A DNA stretch of 64,000 nucleotides from an uncultured Candidatus Melainabacteria bacterium (GCA_934754655.1 CAKVIC010000009.1:22439-86438), one strand, 5' to 3'; counted from the stretch's first letter, positions 54,356 through 62,407 are shown. The notes: generated by a model not told the origin, from the sequence alone. Numbers and translations are program-made.

Positions 54356-54823
54356 TTATAGATTTCTTGTATGACAAATCGCAATGGCAATTGCATCAAC
54401 AGTATCGTCTAATTTGGGTAATTCAATATTATTCATTGATAATTTAACCATTTGCTCAACTTCTTTTTTTTCAGCTCGTCCATACCCTGTTAAAACTTGT
54501 TTTACCTGCATTGGTGTATAACTACAAAATGGTATTGAAAATTGTTCTAATACTGTTATTATAACTCCTCTTGCTTCAGCTACCGGAATGACAGTTTTTT
54601 GGTTTTTAAAAAAGAATAATTCCTCGACCGAGGCACAATCTGGTTGTAATTTTTTTATTAAATGTGATAAGTCGTTATATATTTCAAGTAGTCTTTGAGA
54701 ATCGGTTTTAGTTTTATCCGTCTGGATAGAGCCCGAATTCAAAAGAGAAATGTTGTTGTTATAATATTCAATTAAACCGTACCCAACAATTGCCATGCCA
54801 GGGTCTATTCCCAAAATTTTCAT
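54356..54823 (-). CDS. ruvC: Holliday junction resolvase RuvC
   Basis: A 155-residue resolvase. The catalytic acids are in LGIDPG (Asp7), SVEELFF (Glu near 67) and DDTVDAIAIAI near the C-terminus. A longer frame to 54871 runs through the promoter. The promoter predicts transcription starting at the A of ATG 54823, so the message appears leaderless; there is no ribosome binding site. It is divergent from the gene at 54934. ruvA is 37 kb away. Confidence 0.93.
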   Translation of the reverse strand: MKILGIDPGMAIVGYGLIEYYNNNISLLNSGSIQTDKTKTDSQRLLEIYNDLSHLIKKLQPDCASVEELFFFKNQKTVIPVAEARGVIITVLEQFSIPFCSYTPMQVKQVLTGYGRAEKKEVEQMVKLSMNNIELPKLDDTVDAIAIAICHTRNL

Positions 54824-54829
54824 AAAAGA

Positions 54830-54858
54830 ATTATAACAGTAACTTAACAATTCATCAA
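54830..54858 (-). promoter_or_regulatory. ruvC promoter, leaderless
   Basis: On the minus strand TTGATG (54853-54858), 17 nt, TATAAT (54830-54835) with an extended TGT. By -10 spacing, +1 is 54823, exactly the first base of the ruvC ATG. Confidence 0.75.
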
Positions 54859-54933
54859 GAATGTGTGACAAAAAATCATGTTCGCGCTATCATAAGCAAA
54901 GAAACTATCATTATATAGAAAAGGTAAACATAA

Positions 54934-56016
54934 ATGAGTGAAACTATAAAAGATTTAGTTATTGGAATTCCCCGTGGTATTTCTTATTATTGCAATTTCC
55001 CATTCTTATATGGGTTCTTTTCAAGTCTAGGATTTGAAATTGTTTTGTCAGACCCTACTACTAAGCGTACAATGTCTGATGGCTCATCATTGGTTGTCAC
55101 TGAAACTTGTTTGCCGATAAAAATATATTTAGGACATATACTTAATCTTATTGAAAAAGGTGTTAAAAATATTTTTGTTCCTTCTATTCAATCTATAGCA
55201 CCTAAAATTTATAATTGTTCAAAAATTAGAGGTTTGCCGGATTTAGTAAGGAATGTTATAAAAGCTGATTTCAGAATGATTGAAGCGACTTTGGATAAGT
55301 CTGCAAAGAATCAAGGCTTATATGAATTTTTAGCTGAAGCTGTAAAACCTTTTGGAATAACAGATTTATCAAAAATCAAGCAAGCTTCTAAAATGGGTTG
55401 GAAAGTTTATAACAATTTTTTGGTGATGATGAGAGCCGGAGTTAGCTACAAAAAAGCTTTAGATAATGCGATTAAAGGTAAAATAATTTTAGAAAGTCAT
55501 AAAGAGGCAAAGCCTATTAATGTTGCATTGGTTGCGCATGGTTATAATATTTATGACGATAGAGCTTGTATGAATATATTTTCTAAACTTGAAGCTATGG
55601 ATGTTAATGTTTATACATCATTACAATTAACGTCAGAACAAAAAGAAGAAGGCATTGTTGCCTTTGGTCAACATAAATACTGGGCAAATGAGGATGAGAT
55701 GATTGGTACTGCAGGACATTATTTAAAAGATAATTCTGTTGACGGTATTATTACTCTCAATGCTTTTGGTTGTGGTCCAGATTCTTTAATGATAGAGCGA
55801 ATTGTAAGAAAAGCTAAAGAATGTGGAAAACCTATGCTTTCTTTAACAATAGATGAACATACTGGTGAAGCAGGTTTTATCACAAGGTTAGAAGCTTTTG
55901 TTGATATGCTTTATCGTAAAAAACGCTCTAAAATTGTCAAAAATATTGATATTAAAGAATACGAATACAAACCACAAACAAATATTTGTGAAAATTTAGT
56001 ATTTCATCAAGGTTAG
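54934..56016 (+). CDS. 2-hydroxyacyl-CoA dehydratase/activase-related protein (DUF2229-like)
   Basis: A 360-residue protein. The start GIPRGISYYCNFPFLYGFF and VVTETCLPIKIYLGH match the DUF2229 region found in large CoA-substrate-specific activase fusions. Several Cys (ETCLP, IYNCSKIRG, NAFGCGPDS) could bind an iron-sulfur cluster. The C-terminal part has the EHTGEAGFITRLEAFVDML pattern. It stands alone rather than fused to the ATPase activase domain. The substrate is unknown; related proteins accompany radical dehydratases in anaerobes. It has an AAAAGG site before the ATG. Confidence 0.72.
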   Translation: MSETIKDLVIGIPRGISYYCNFPFLYGFFSSLGFEIVLSDPTTKRTMSDGSSLVVTETCLPIKIYLGHILNLIEKGVKNIFVPSIQSIAPKIYNCSKIRGLPDLVRNVIKADFRMIEATLDKSAKNQGLYEFLAEAVKPFGITDLSKIKQASKMGWKVYNNFLVMMRAGVSYKKALDNAIKGKIILESHKEAKPINVALVAHGYNIYDDRACMNIFSKLEAMDVNVYTSLQLTSEQKEEGIVAFGQHKYWANEDEMIGTAGHYLKDNSVDGIITLNAFGCGPDSLMIERIVRKAKECGKPMLSLTIDEHTGEAGFITRLEAFVDMLYRKKRSKIVKNIDIKEYEYKPQTNICENLVFHQG

Positions 56017-56030
56017 TTAATATTTTAAAG

Positions 56031-56651
56031 TTAAATCCTAAGATTGCTTGATTTTGGTATTTGCGTATTTAAAATAGGTTTTGCAATTGTTACGTTTTCG
56101 TTCTCGTTTCCAAGCTCTTGAATGGATTGCTTCATAATATTTTGAGTATAAGAAGCGGTTTTGTTTCTTAATAATGGTGTAATAATATTAGAAGAAACAA
56201 CGCTAGCTCCAACTGTAGCTAATGTCGTATAGAAATTTTTGCATAATTTATATTTTGATAAAATTTGTTTATCACTAGCTTTTGCTAGAATTTCATCTAA
56301 GTTGCAATCTAATTTTCCAACATTTTTAATTGTTTCTTTATTATCATTTAAGTATTTTCTAACAGAATTAGGAGCGAATTTTCCTATTTTAAACATTTTG
56401 GATGTAAATTTTTCGACGCTTTTTGTCACTAATATAAATGAAAAAATGTTTATTAATGCATCTCCGATTTCTTGAGGAATTAAAAACATTTTTTCTTTAT
56501 TAGAGATTTTATCATTGACTAATAGTGCACCAATTTGCGCTAAAGAGGAGAAGAGCCAACCTAAACAGCCTGTAAAAACAAGCATGTTTGCAGGATTGTC
56601 TGCAAACTTTTTAAAAATATGATTAAGTGCTTTTTGAAAAATATTAGCCAT
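56031..56651 (-). CDS. membrane protein of unknown function, downstream partner
   Basis: A 206-residue protein with about three hydrophobic segments (near 20-45, 60-80 and 140-160). It has a Lys-rich middle (about 90-130) and a polar tail of about 40 residues. I do not recognise it. ATG at 56651 has AGGTGAT 6-7 nt upstream and overlaps the upstream stop by 8 nt. A TTG at 56657 is less likely. It appears co-translated with the next upstream gene. Confidence 0.65.
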   Translation of the reverse strand: MANIFQKALNHIFKKFADNPANMLVFTGCLGWLFSSLAQIGALLVNDKISNKEKMFLIPQEIGDALINIFSFILVTKSVEKFTSKMFKIGKFAPNSVRKYLNDNKETIKNVGKLDCNLDEILAKASDKQILSKYKLCKNFYTTLATVGASVVSSNIITPLLRNKTASYTQNIMKQSIQELGNENENVTIAKPILNTQIPKSSNLRI

Positions 56652-57249
56652 CAGCAATCACCTCGTTTGTTTTGCTAATATTTTTACTTTTTGCGTTAAA
56701 CTTATTAGTTAAGAACATTGTAAGCGGTGCATCAAGCAAGCCATTTGTAAATAAAGTCATGACAATAAGCGCAATTATAGTGGATAATGCAGAGCGGTAA
56801 TTTTCGATTTTTGACTTCATTTCCTTAATAGGCACATTGTTTGGAAGAAGAAATTTTGCGAATTTTGAATTCGCATTTAGATTTGTCATTTTATGGGTCA
56901 ATTTAAAACAAAGTCCGCGGACACATATTCCAACGACACTTCCTGCGATAATTTTTGCGATAGTTCTATTCCTAGAGACTCTACGAGTTTCTTTATCAAC
57001 TCTATGATTATAATAATCAATTACTGGCTGAGTAATAAGAGCTGTACATCCCATAATCGCTCGATTTGTTGCAGGATTTGACATCCAATTTTTAGATTTT
57101 TCCCATTTGTCGTATTTATCTACGTCTTTTATATCTTTAGCAGGAATTTTATCAAGAATTTTTTGTTTAAAATTCTTCAGGCTAAATCGTGATGGTTTGC
57201 CCATCATTGTTATGTTATACGAGTTATTTTCTTTAATTGTGATATTCAT
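56644..57249 (-). CDS. membrane protein of unknown function, upstream partner
   Basis: A 201-residue protein. The N-terminal 85 residues are basic and soluble (KILDKIPAKDIKDVDKYDK). Hydrophobic segments follow near 62-75, 97-115 and 150-180. It ends with a Lys/Asn-rich tail and overlaps the next gene by 8 nt. The two have similar composition and layout and may form a complex. No family is recognised. Confidence 0.65.
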   Translation of the reverse strand: MNITIKENNSYNITMMGKPSRFSLKNFKQKILDKIPAKDIKDVDKYDKWEKSKNWMSNPATNRAIMGCTALITQPVIDYYNHRVDKETRRVSRNRTIAKIIAGSVVGICVRGLCFKLTHKMTNLNANSKFAKFLLPNNVPIKEMKSKIENYRSALSTIIALIVMTLFTNGLLDAPLTMFLTNKFNAKSKNISKTNEVIADG

Positions 57250-57387
57250 AACACTTCTTCCATAAGTATAAAAACATTTTGCTAAAAAAAATTGACTAAT
57301 TTTTAGTAAATATTACAAAAACTTAACAATTTAAGAAGGTGAAAAAAGTGTTGTTATTTTTATAATGTTATTAAACAAAAACATTAA

Positions 57388-57416
57388 TTGTCATTAAAAG
57401 TTGGTTATAGTATAAT
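57388..57416 (+). promoter_or_regulatory. promoter of the methyltransferase gene
   Basis: TTGTCA (57388-57393), 17 nt, TATAAT (57411-57416). The start would be near 57423, 18 nt before the ATG, with GAGGAG in the leader. Confidence 0.75.
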
Positions 57417-57440
57417 GATAAAGAATTGCGAGGAGTATAG

Positions 57441-58307
57441 ATGAGCGAAATATGTGAAAATTGGACAGCTTGGCTAAAGCAAAATCGTTTTGCCGGACAA
57501 ACTCCGGAGATGATGGCACAAACGATTAAGTGGCTAGAAGCTGTGAGGGATGTAATTTTAGTTTGTGCAGATATTAAGCAACACGATACAGTTATTGATA
57601 TAGGCACTGGTACTGGACTTTTAGCGTTTAAAGCTCTTGAATTGCAAGAATGCAAAGGAAACGTAATTTTTTCAGATAAGTTTAAGGATTGTTTGGATGA
57701 TTGTAAAATGATTTTAGATAAATCCGGTATTTTATCTGGTTATCAAATGTTATTATGTCCTTGCGAACACTTAAGATTAAATGATAATTTTGTCGATAAA
57801 GCTCTTATGCGTTCTGTTTTGGTTCATATTGTTAATAAGCAACCTGCAATTAATGAAATTTATCGAGTATTAAAAAAAGGTGGTAAATTTGTCGCATTTG
57901 AACCTATAATTCGTTCAAATACAAGATATTGGCAAATTTTGGATTCAAAATATATTGATAAATATGAAGATTTTAAGCGTGTTGAAAATGAGATAATGGA
58001 GAATCCTGAAGATTCTTTATGTAATTTTGATGAAAGAACGTTGAGAACAAATTTAGAAATTGCAGGTTTTTCAATTCCAGAAGTTAAAGTTCAAGAGGTT
58101 AAGTCAAATTATGTTGTACAGTCAAATATGGTAAAAGAATGGTTTAACAATCCGCCTGCTCCAAATCAACCTACAACAAAACAACGATATTTAAAGTATT
58201 TTGACGAACAAACTGTTAATAAATTTATGGTTCAAGTTCAAGAGTATTTAACAGGTAAGGAAATTAGTTTGAAAACAAATGCAGTATTTATAAATGCAGC
58301 AAAATAA
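57441..58307 (+). CDS. class I SAM-dependent methyltransferase
   Basis: A 288-residue methyltransferase. Motif I is VIDIGTGTGLLAFKA (near 49-63), and post-I is VIFSDKFKDCL. Motif IV/V FVDKALMRSVLVHIVNKQP and VLKKGGKFVAFEP are typical of the Methyltransf_11 or UbiE-like class. The substrate cannot be read. A C-terminal Pro-rich stretch (NPPAPNQPTTKQ) is unusual. It is followed by kdsB, 39 nt on. Confidence 0.83.
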   Translation: MSEICENWTAWLKQNRFAGQTPEMMAQTIKWLEAVRDVILVCADIKQHDTVIDIGTGTGLLAFKALELQECKGNVIFSDKFKDCLDDCKMILDKSGILSGYQMLLCPCEHLRLNDNFVDKALMRSVLVHIVNKQPAINEIYRVLKKGGKFVAFEPIIRSNTRYWQILDSKYIDKYEDFKRVENEIMENPEDSLCNFDERTLRTNLEIAGFSIPEVKVQEVKSNYVVQSNMVKEWFNNPPAPNQPTTKQRYLKYFDEQTVNKFMVQVQEYLTGKEISLKTNAVFINAAK

Positions 58308-58322
58308 AAGTGAAAGGAGATA

Positions 58323-58337
58323 CTCGTTAATAACGAG
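58323..58337 (+). promoter_or_regulatory. hairpin between ribosome binding site and kdsB start
   Basis: AAAGGAG at 58313-58319 is 27 nt from the kdsB ATG. Between them CTCGTT / AACGAG form a six-base stem with an AAT loop. Folding would bring the site nearer to the start. Confidence 0.45.
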
Positions 58338-58346
58338 CAAAAATAT

Positions 58347-59084
58347 ATGGAAAGACAAACAGCAATAATCATTCCGGCAAGATACGGCTCTTCGCGACTA
58401 GAAGGCAAACCTTTATTAAAAGCTTGTGAAAAACCTATTATACAGTGGGTTTGGGAAAAAGCTTGTAATGTTCCAATGGTTGATAGGGTTATAATTGCAA
58501 CTGATGATGATAGAATTTTTGATGCTTGCAAAGCTTTTGGAGCTGAAGTAGAGATGACTTCTATTAATCATAAAAGTGGTAGCGATAGAATTGCAGAGGT
58601 TGCAAAAAGACACCCTGAAATTGCTTACATTATTAATTTGCAAGGGGATGAACCTTTGATTGTGCAAGAAAATATTGAACTTGTGATAAAAGGTATAAAA
58701 TTTGATGATAAAGCTGATATTTCGACATTAGTTCGTGAAATTACAGATGAAAATGAGTTAAATAATCCTAATTTAGTAAAATGTATTTTTGATGTTAATA
58801 ACTATGCGATGTATTTTTCTCGTGCAAAAATTCCTTATGAAAGAAATATCGGAAAATCCAAATTTTATGGTCATTTAGGAATTTATGGCTATAAAAAGGA
58901 AGCTTTGTTTAAGATGACAAATCTTGCACAGACAACTTATGAAATGTCTGAGAGTTTAGAGCAGCTCAGGGCGTTACAAAATGGTATGAAAATTAAAGTA
59001 AGTATTGTAAAAAATGTTCCGGTTGGAATAGATACTCAAGAAGATTTTGAAAAATTTAAAGCAATGGTTGAAAACAAGGTTTAA
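58347..59084 (+). CDS. kdsB: 3-deoxy-manno-octulosonate cytidylyltransferase
   Basis: A 245-residue CMP-Kdo synthetase that activates Kdo for LPS core assembly. The nucleotide-binding start IIPARYGSSRLEGKPLL, the ATDDDRI and NLQGDEPLI motifs, and GIDTQEDFEKF near the end are diagnostic. Kdo use shows an LPS-type outer membrane. No ATG, GTG or TTG fits the Shine-Dalgarno site at 58313 better, so the distant ATG is used. It is 8 nt before lpxK. Confidence 0.95.
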   Translation: MERQTAIIIPARYGSSRLEGKPLLKACEKPIIQWVWEKACNVPMVDRVIIATDDDRIFDACKAFGAEVEMTSINHKSGSDRIAEVAKRHPEIAYIINLQGDEPLIVQENIELVIKGIKFDDKADISTLVREITDENELNNPNLVKCIFDVNNYAMYFSRAKIPYERNIGKSKFYGHLGIYGYKKEALFKMTNLAQTTYEMSESLEQLRALQNGMKIKVSIVKNVPVGIDTQEDFEKFKAMVENKV

Positions 59085-59092
59085 CGATAATC

Positions 59093-60109
59093 ATGAACAT
59101 AAAAACAGAAATTACAAAAATTCATTATACAAAAAATCCTAAAGGGGTTGTTTTTAATTTTTTAAAGTTTTGTTCATTTTTTTATGCTTTTTGTAGTGCA
59201 TTTAAAAATTTTTTGTATGATAAAAAAATAGTTAAACCAAAGCAAGTTAATGCTTTTGTCGTTTCAGTCGGAAATCTTACGACGGGTGGGGTTGGTAAAA
59301 CTCCTGTTGTTGCTGAAATTGCAAAAAGTTTTGTGCAAAAAGGCTATAAAACTGCGATTATCTCAAGAGGGTATGGTGGAAAATTAAATAATAAAGACGT
59401 TAATGTGATTTCTGATGGGATAAATTTATATTATAAGGCTGATTTGGCAGGCGATGAACCTTATTGGTTGGCTGTAAATCTAAATATGTGCGCTGTTTTA
59501 ACTTGTGCAAACAGGTATAAAGCTGCAAAATATGCAGTTGAAAAGCTTGGGGTAACTCATATAATTTTAGATGATGGGTTTCAACATAGAAAATTATATA
59601 GAGATTTAGATTTAGTATTAGTTGATAGTGAAAAAATGTTCGGAAACGAATGCTTGTTACCTGCAGGGCCATTGAGAGAGGGGCTAGAAGGGTTTAAACG
59701 TTTAGATGAATTGGTAGTTGTAAGTAAAAGTTTGAATCATGATAGAGCACAAAAATTAGCAAAAATTATCGCTAAAAAACAAAATGTAAAAACCTCTGTT
59801 TGCGAGATTGAGCCGGATTTTTGTTATAATATTATTTCAGGTATTCATTTAGATAAAGGTGCTGAAATAACCGCAGTTTCAGCAATTGGGCAACCAGAAC
59901 AGTTTTATAATTTTCTGAAAAAAGATTATAAAATTCTTGATAAAAAAACTTTTGATGACCATCATCAATATGTTTTGAATGATATAAAAAACATTGATGG
60001 TAATATTGTGACAACAGAAAAAGATGCTGTAAAGTTAGCTTTATTCAATTTAGATAATATTTATGCACTTAAGCTTAAAGCTAGATTAAATATAGAAAAC
60101 ATTAATTAA
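59093..60109 (+). CDS. lpxK: tetraacyldisaccharide 4'-kinase LpxK
   Basis: A 338-residue lipid A kinase. The P-loop is GNLTTGGVGKTPVV, and the family strings ISRGYGG, DDGFQHR and DHHQY are present. It phosphorylates the lipid A disaccharide at the inner membrane, just before Kdo addition, so it fits with kdsB upstream. A hydrophobic N-terminal helix (about 20-40) anchors it to the membrane. Length is normal. Confidence 0.95.
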   Translation: MNIKTEITKIHYTKNPKGVVFNFLKFCSFFYAFCSAFKNFLYDKKIVKPKQVNAFVVSVGNLTTGGVGKTPVVAEIAKSFVQKGYKTAIISRGYGGKLNNKDVNVISDGINLYYKADLAGDEPYWLAVNLNMCAVLTCANRYKAAKYAVEKLGVTHIILDDGFQHRKLYRDLDLVLVDSEKMFGNECLLPAGPLREGLEGFKRLDELVVVSKSLNHDRAQKLAKIIAKKQNVKTSVCEIEPDFCYNIISGIHLDKGAEITAVSAIGQPEQFYNFLKKDYKILDKKTFDDHHQYVLNDIKNIDGNIVTTEKDAVKLALFNLDNIYALKLKARLNIENIN

Positions 60110-60158
60110 AAACTTTACAAACTATTGATTCATATTTTTGTTTATGATTAGATATTCT

Positions 60159-60218
60159 TAGGTAAATTGTATCCTCTTGGATTTACCTAAAGTACAAATT
60201 GAGCGGCTAAATTTGTAC
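60159..60218 (+). promoter_or_regulatory. two-hairpin leader of rpsP
   Basis: Two adjacent perfect 9-bp stems: TAGGTAAAT (60159-60167) with ATTTACCTA (60181-60189), and GTACAAATT (60192-60200) with AATTTGTAC (60210-60218). The second has a GAGCGGCTA loop. The leader lies 28 nt before the S16 start and is not followed by a T run, so it is not a terminator. Confidence 0.6.
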
Positions 60219-60245
60219 GGTAGTTTACAAAAGAAGGAATTGAAA

Positions 60246-60620
60246 ATGTTAAGAATTAGATTAAAAAGATTAGGTGCGAAAAAAGCTCCTGTATACAGAG
60301 TAATTGTTATTAATTCAACAACAAGACGTGAAGGTAAACCTGTTGAAGAATTAGGTTATTACAATCCAAAAACAAAAGAAATGAAGTTAAATAAAGAAAA
60401 AGCTTTAGCTTGGGTTTCAAAAGGTGCTCAACCTTCAGAAACAGTTAAATATTTAATTGCTAATTGTAATGATGATGGTTCTTTAAAATATGAAAAGAAA
60501 GAAATCGTTAAATTATCAAAGAAAGCAATGGCTAAAAAAGTTGAAGAAGAAGCAAAGGCTGCAGAAGAAGCTGCGAAAGCTGAAGAAGCATCAGTAGAAG
60601 AGGTTTCAGCTGAAGCATAG
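60246..60620 (+). CDS. rpsP: 30S ribosomal protein S16
   Basis: A 124-residue S16. The conserved N-terminus MLRIRLKRLGAKKAP and RREGKPVEELGYYNP are typical. An Ala/Glu-rich C-terminal tail of about 30 residues extends past the core. A longer frame begins at 60177, but the family starts at ATG 60246, with AAGGAA upstream; the extra frame covers the hairpin leader. Unlike many bacteria, rimM and trmD do not follow: a terminator closes the gene. Confidence 0.96.
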   Translation: MLRIRLKRLGAKKAPVYRVIVINSTTRREGKPVEELGYYNPKTKEMKLNKEKALAWVSKGAQPSETVKYLIANCNDDGSLKYEKKEIVKLSKKAMAKKVEEEAKAAEEAAKAEEASVEEVSAEA

Positions 60621-60640
60621 TTTTCAGAGTTTTAATAATA

Positions 60641-60681
60641 AAAAACTGGGTTGGTTATTTAAAAACAGCCCAGTTTTTTTA
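60641..60681 (+). terminator. terminator of rpsP
   Basis: AACTGGGTTG / CAGCCCAGTT stem (one G-U pair) followed by seven T. Confidence 0.8.
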
Positions 60682-60718
60682 TGTTACGCAAAAATTTTTT
60701 ATAAATGAAATACTAATA

Positions 60719-60756
60719 AAAATAGATGAACCAAATTTTGATTCATCTATTTTATT
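60719..60756 (-). terminator. terminator of rpsL-rpsG
   Basis: On the minus strand ATAGATGAAT / GTTCATCTAT form a stem with a T-rich tail (TTTTTATTAG), 20-30 nt past the rpsG stop. Confidence 0.75.
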
Positions 60757-60774
60757 ATATTTACTTAATTCAAA

Positions 60775-61245
60775 TTAGTATCTATAATGAGCAAATGCTT
60801 TGTTAGCTTCAGCCATTCTGTGGGTATCTTCACGCTTTTTGCAAGCAGAACCAGAACCGTTAGATGCATCAATTAATTCGTTAGTTAATTTGTCAACGAA
60901 TGATTTTCCGCCTCTATTTTTAGCTGCTGAAATTAACCAAGAAGAAGCTAAAGCAAATCCTCTATCAGGCTTAACGTCGATAGGTACTTGATAAGTAGAA
61001 CCACCGATACGTCTAGCTTTTACTTCTAATAACGGAGTTGCATTTGTTAAAGCTTTTTGGAAAATATCCAAGCCTTTTTCATTTGTTCTTTCTTCAATTT
61101 TTGTAATTGTTGAATAGAAAATTCTTTCAGCTAAAGATTTTTTACCGCGTCTTAAAATTCTATTAATAAATTTAGAAACATCTACGCTGTTATAAATAGG
61201 GTCAGCTGCAGGAATTCTTCTTTCAGGTTTAGATCTTCTAGACAT
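60775..61245 (-). CDS. rpsG: 30S ribosomal protein S7
   Basis: A 156-residue S7. It nucleates the 30S head on 16S rRNA. The N-terminal start MSRRSKPERRIPAADP and the VKARRIGGSTYQVPIDV motif are typical. It overlaps rpsL by one base (TAATG), and a terminator follows, so fusA and tuf are not downstream as they are in the classical str operon. Confidence 0.97.
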   Translation of the reverse strand: MSRRSKPERRIPAADPIYNSVDVSKFINRILRRGKKSLAERIFYSTITKIEERTNEKGLDIFQKALTNATPLLEVKARRIGGSTYQVPIDVKPDRGFALASSWLISAAKNRGGKSFVDKLTNELIDASNGSGSACKKREDTHRMAEANKAFAHYRY

Positions 61246-61628
61246 TATTTCTTACCTCCTTTAGCTTTTTTAGCACCATATTTAGAACGGCTTTGTGTTC
61301 TGTTAGCAACACCAGCTGTGTCTAAAGTACCACGAACGATGTGATATCTTACACCTGGAAGGTCTTTAACCCTACCACCTCTAATAAGAACAACACTGTG
61401 TTCTTGCAAGTTGTGTCCGATACCTGGGATATAAGAAGTAACTTCAAATCCGTTAGTTAATCTAACTCTGGCAACTTTTCTTAATGCTGAGTTTGGTTTT
61501 TTAGGGGTTGTAGTGTAAACCCTTGTGCAAACTCCACGTCTTTGAGGACATTCCATCAAAGCTGGAGATTTAGTTTTGTCTGTTAGTTTTTTACGTTCAG
61601 AACGTACTAACTGGTTAATTGTAGGCAT
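61245..61628 (-). CDS. rpsL: 30S ribosomal protein S12
   Basis: A 127-residue S12. The TPKKPNSALRK motif keeps the Lys that is mutated in streptomycin resistance, and GGRVKDLPGVRYH keeps the second hotspot and the Asp that is methylthiolated in many bacteria. So the sequence is the sensitive type. It opens a two-gene operon with rpsG and has a good AAGGAG site. Confidence 0.97.
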   Translation of the reverse strand: MPTINQLVRSERKKLTDKTKSPALMECPQRRGVCTRVYTTTPKKPNSALRKVARVRLTNGFEVTSYIPGIGHNLQEHSVVLIRGGRVKDLPGVRYHIVRGTLDTAGVANRTQSRSKYGAKKAKGGKK

Positions 61629-61657
61629 TTTTTTCTCCTTTTTCTTTTATAATACTA

Positions 61658-61712
61658 GAGCAAACCTGCTATAAACCCTGAAACCCTTACTCATTCCGGT
61701 AGTGGCTTGCTC
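61658..61712 (-). promoter_or_regulatory. structured leader of rpsL
   Basis: In the transcript, GAGCAAGCC (61712-61704) can pair with GGTTTGCTC (61666-61658) over nine bases with one G-U, closing a loop of about 37 nt. It lies in a leader of about 125 nt, 30 nt before the start. Confidence 0.5.
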
Positions 61713-61759
61713 ACATTTGCCGTCAAATCCAGCACGAAAATTTCGACTAATGTACTTTG

Positions 61760-61788
61760 ATGATATGATGAACATGCTCTTGTGTCAA
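61760..61788 (-). promoter_or_regulatory. promoter of rpsL-rpsG
   Basis: On the minus strand a perfect TTGACA (61783-61788), 17 nt, and TATCAT (61760-61765). The start would be near 61753. Confidence 0.75.
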
Positions 61789-61865
61789 TAAAAATTTATA
61801 CATGTGAGTTTATAATTTAAGTTTTTTTAATAATAAAAAAGATGAGGCATAATTCTTATTCAAAT

Positions 61866-61946
61866 TGTCGACGGGGGGACTTGAACCCCCACAGCTCGCG
61901 CCACATGCACCTCAAGCATGCGTGTCTACCATTCCACCACATCGAC
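61866..61946 (-). tRNA. tRNA-Leu(GAG)
   Basis: A type II tRNA on the minus strand. The acceptor GTCGATG pairs with CGTCGAC, the anticodon stem is CATGC/GCATG around TTGAGGT (anticodon GAG), a 13-nt variable arm follows, and the T arm is GGGGG-TTCAAGT-CCCCC. The discriminator is A. CCA is not encoded. The extended variable arm and GAG fit Leu. Confidence 0.93.
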
Positions 61947-61963
61947 TTAATTAGTACTTTTAC

Positions 61964-61991
61964 ATTCTAGCATAAAAAATTTTTGTTACAA
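61964..61991 (-). promoter_or_regulatory. promoter of tRNA-Leu
   Basis: TTGTAA (61986-61991), 16 nt, and TAGAAT (61964-61969) preceded by TGC on the minus strand. Transcription would begin about 10 nt before the tRNA. Confidence 0.55.
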
Positions 61992-62095
61992 TTGTTGACA
62001 TTTTATTGACACTTTTGTCATTATATTGCACAATTAATTCAGTATTGCGTACTTTTGATAAATTTAATTTTATCTAAATGTGAAGGATGGTAAAG

Positions 62096-62329
62096 ATGAA
62101 AGTTTCCGCTATTTCTCAAATTTCTGACAAGGATTATGATGCTAGAAAAAATTTATTTATTCGTTACACAAATAGCTTTATGTCTACTCCCGAAGGAATT
62201 AATCCTATTGAAAAAGCAAATATAGCAAATGCTTCAAACAAAAATCAAAAGCTTGGGATTGAAAATTTACAAGAATTTACAATTTTCCCAAAACAAATTG
62301 TTGACGGTAAAACCGTCATAACTGCATAA
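62096..62329 (+). CDS. small protein of unknown function
   Basis: A 77-residue polar protein (start MKVSAISQISDKDYDA). It has no membrane segment, is rich in Asn, Ile and Lys and has no family I know. A TGACA-CTTT-TGTCA palindrome lies near 62008-62021 in the upstream gap. A frame from 62087 exists, but AAGG is 9 nt before ATG 62096. Expression is plausible but unproven. Confidence 0.5.
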   Translation: MKVSAISQISDKDYDARKNLFIRYTNSFMSTPEGINPIEKANIANASNKNQKLGIENLQEFTIFPKQIVDGKTVITA

Positions 62330-62407
62330 TTGTAAATTAATTTAAAATTTTAATTATAAAATTGAATTTTAAATAAAAATTATTTCAATTCATAAAAGGA
62401 GATTCAA

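Noticed and set aside
54824..54871. N-terminal extension of RuvC by 16 codons
   Set aside because: It contains the promoter, and the family starts at MKILGIDPG.
60177..60245. N-terminal extension of S16 by 23 codons
   Set aside because: It encodes the hairpin leader, and S16 proteins start at MLRIRL.
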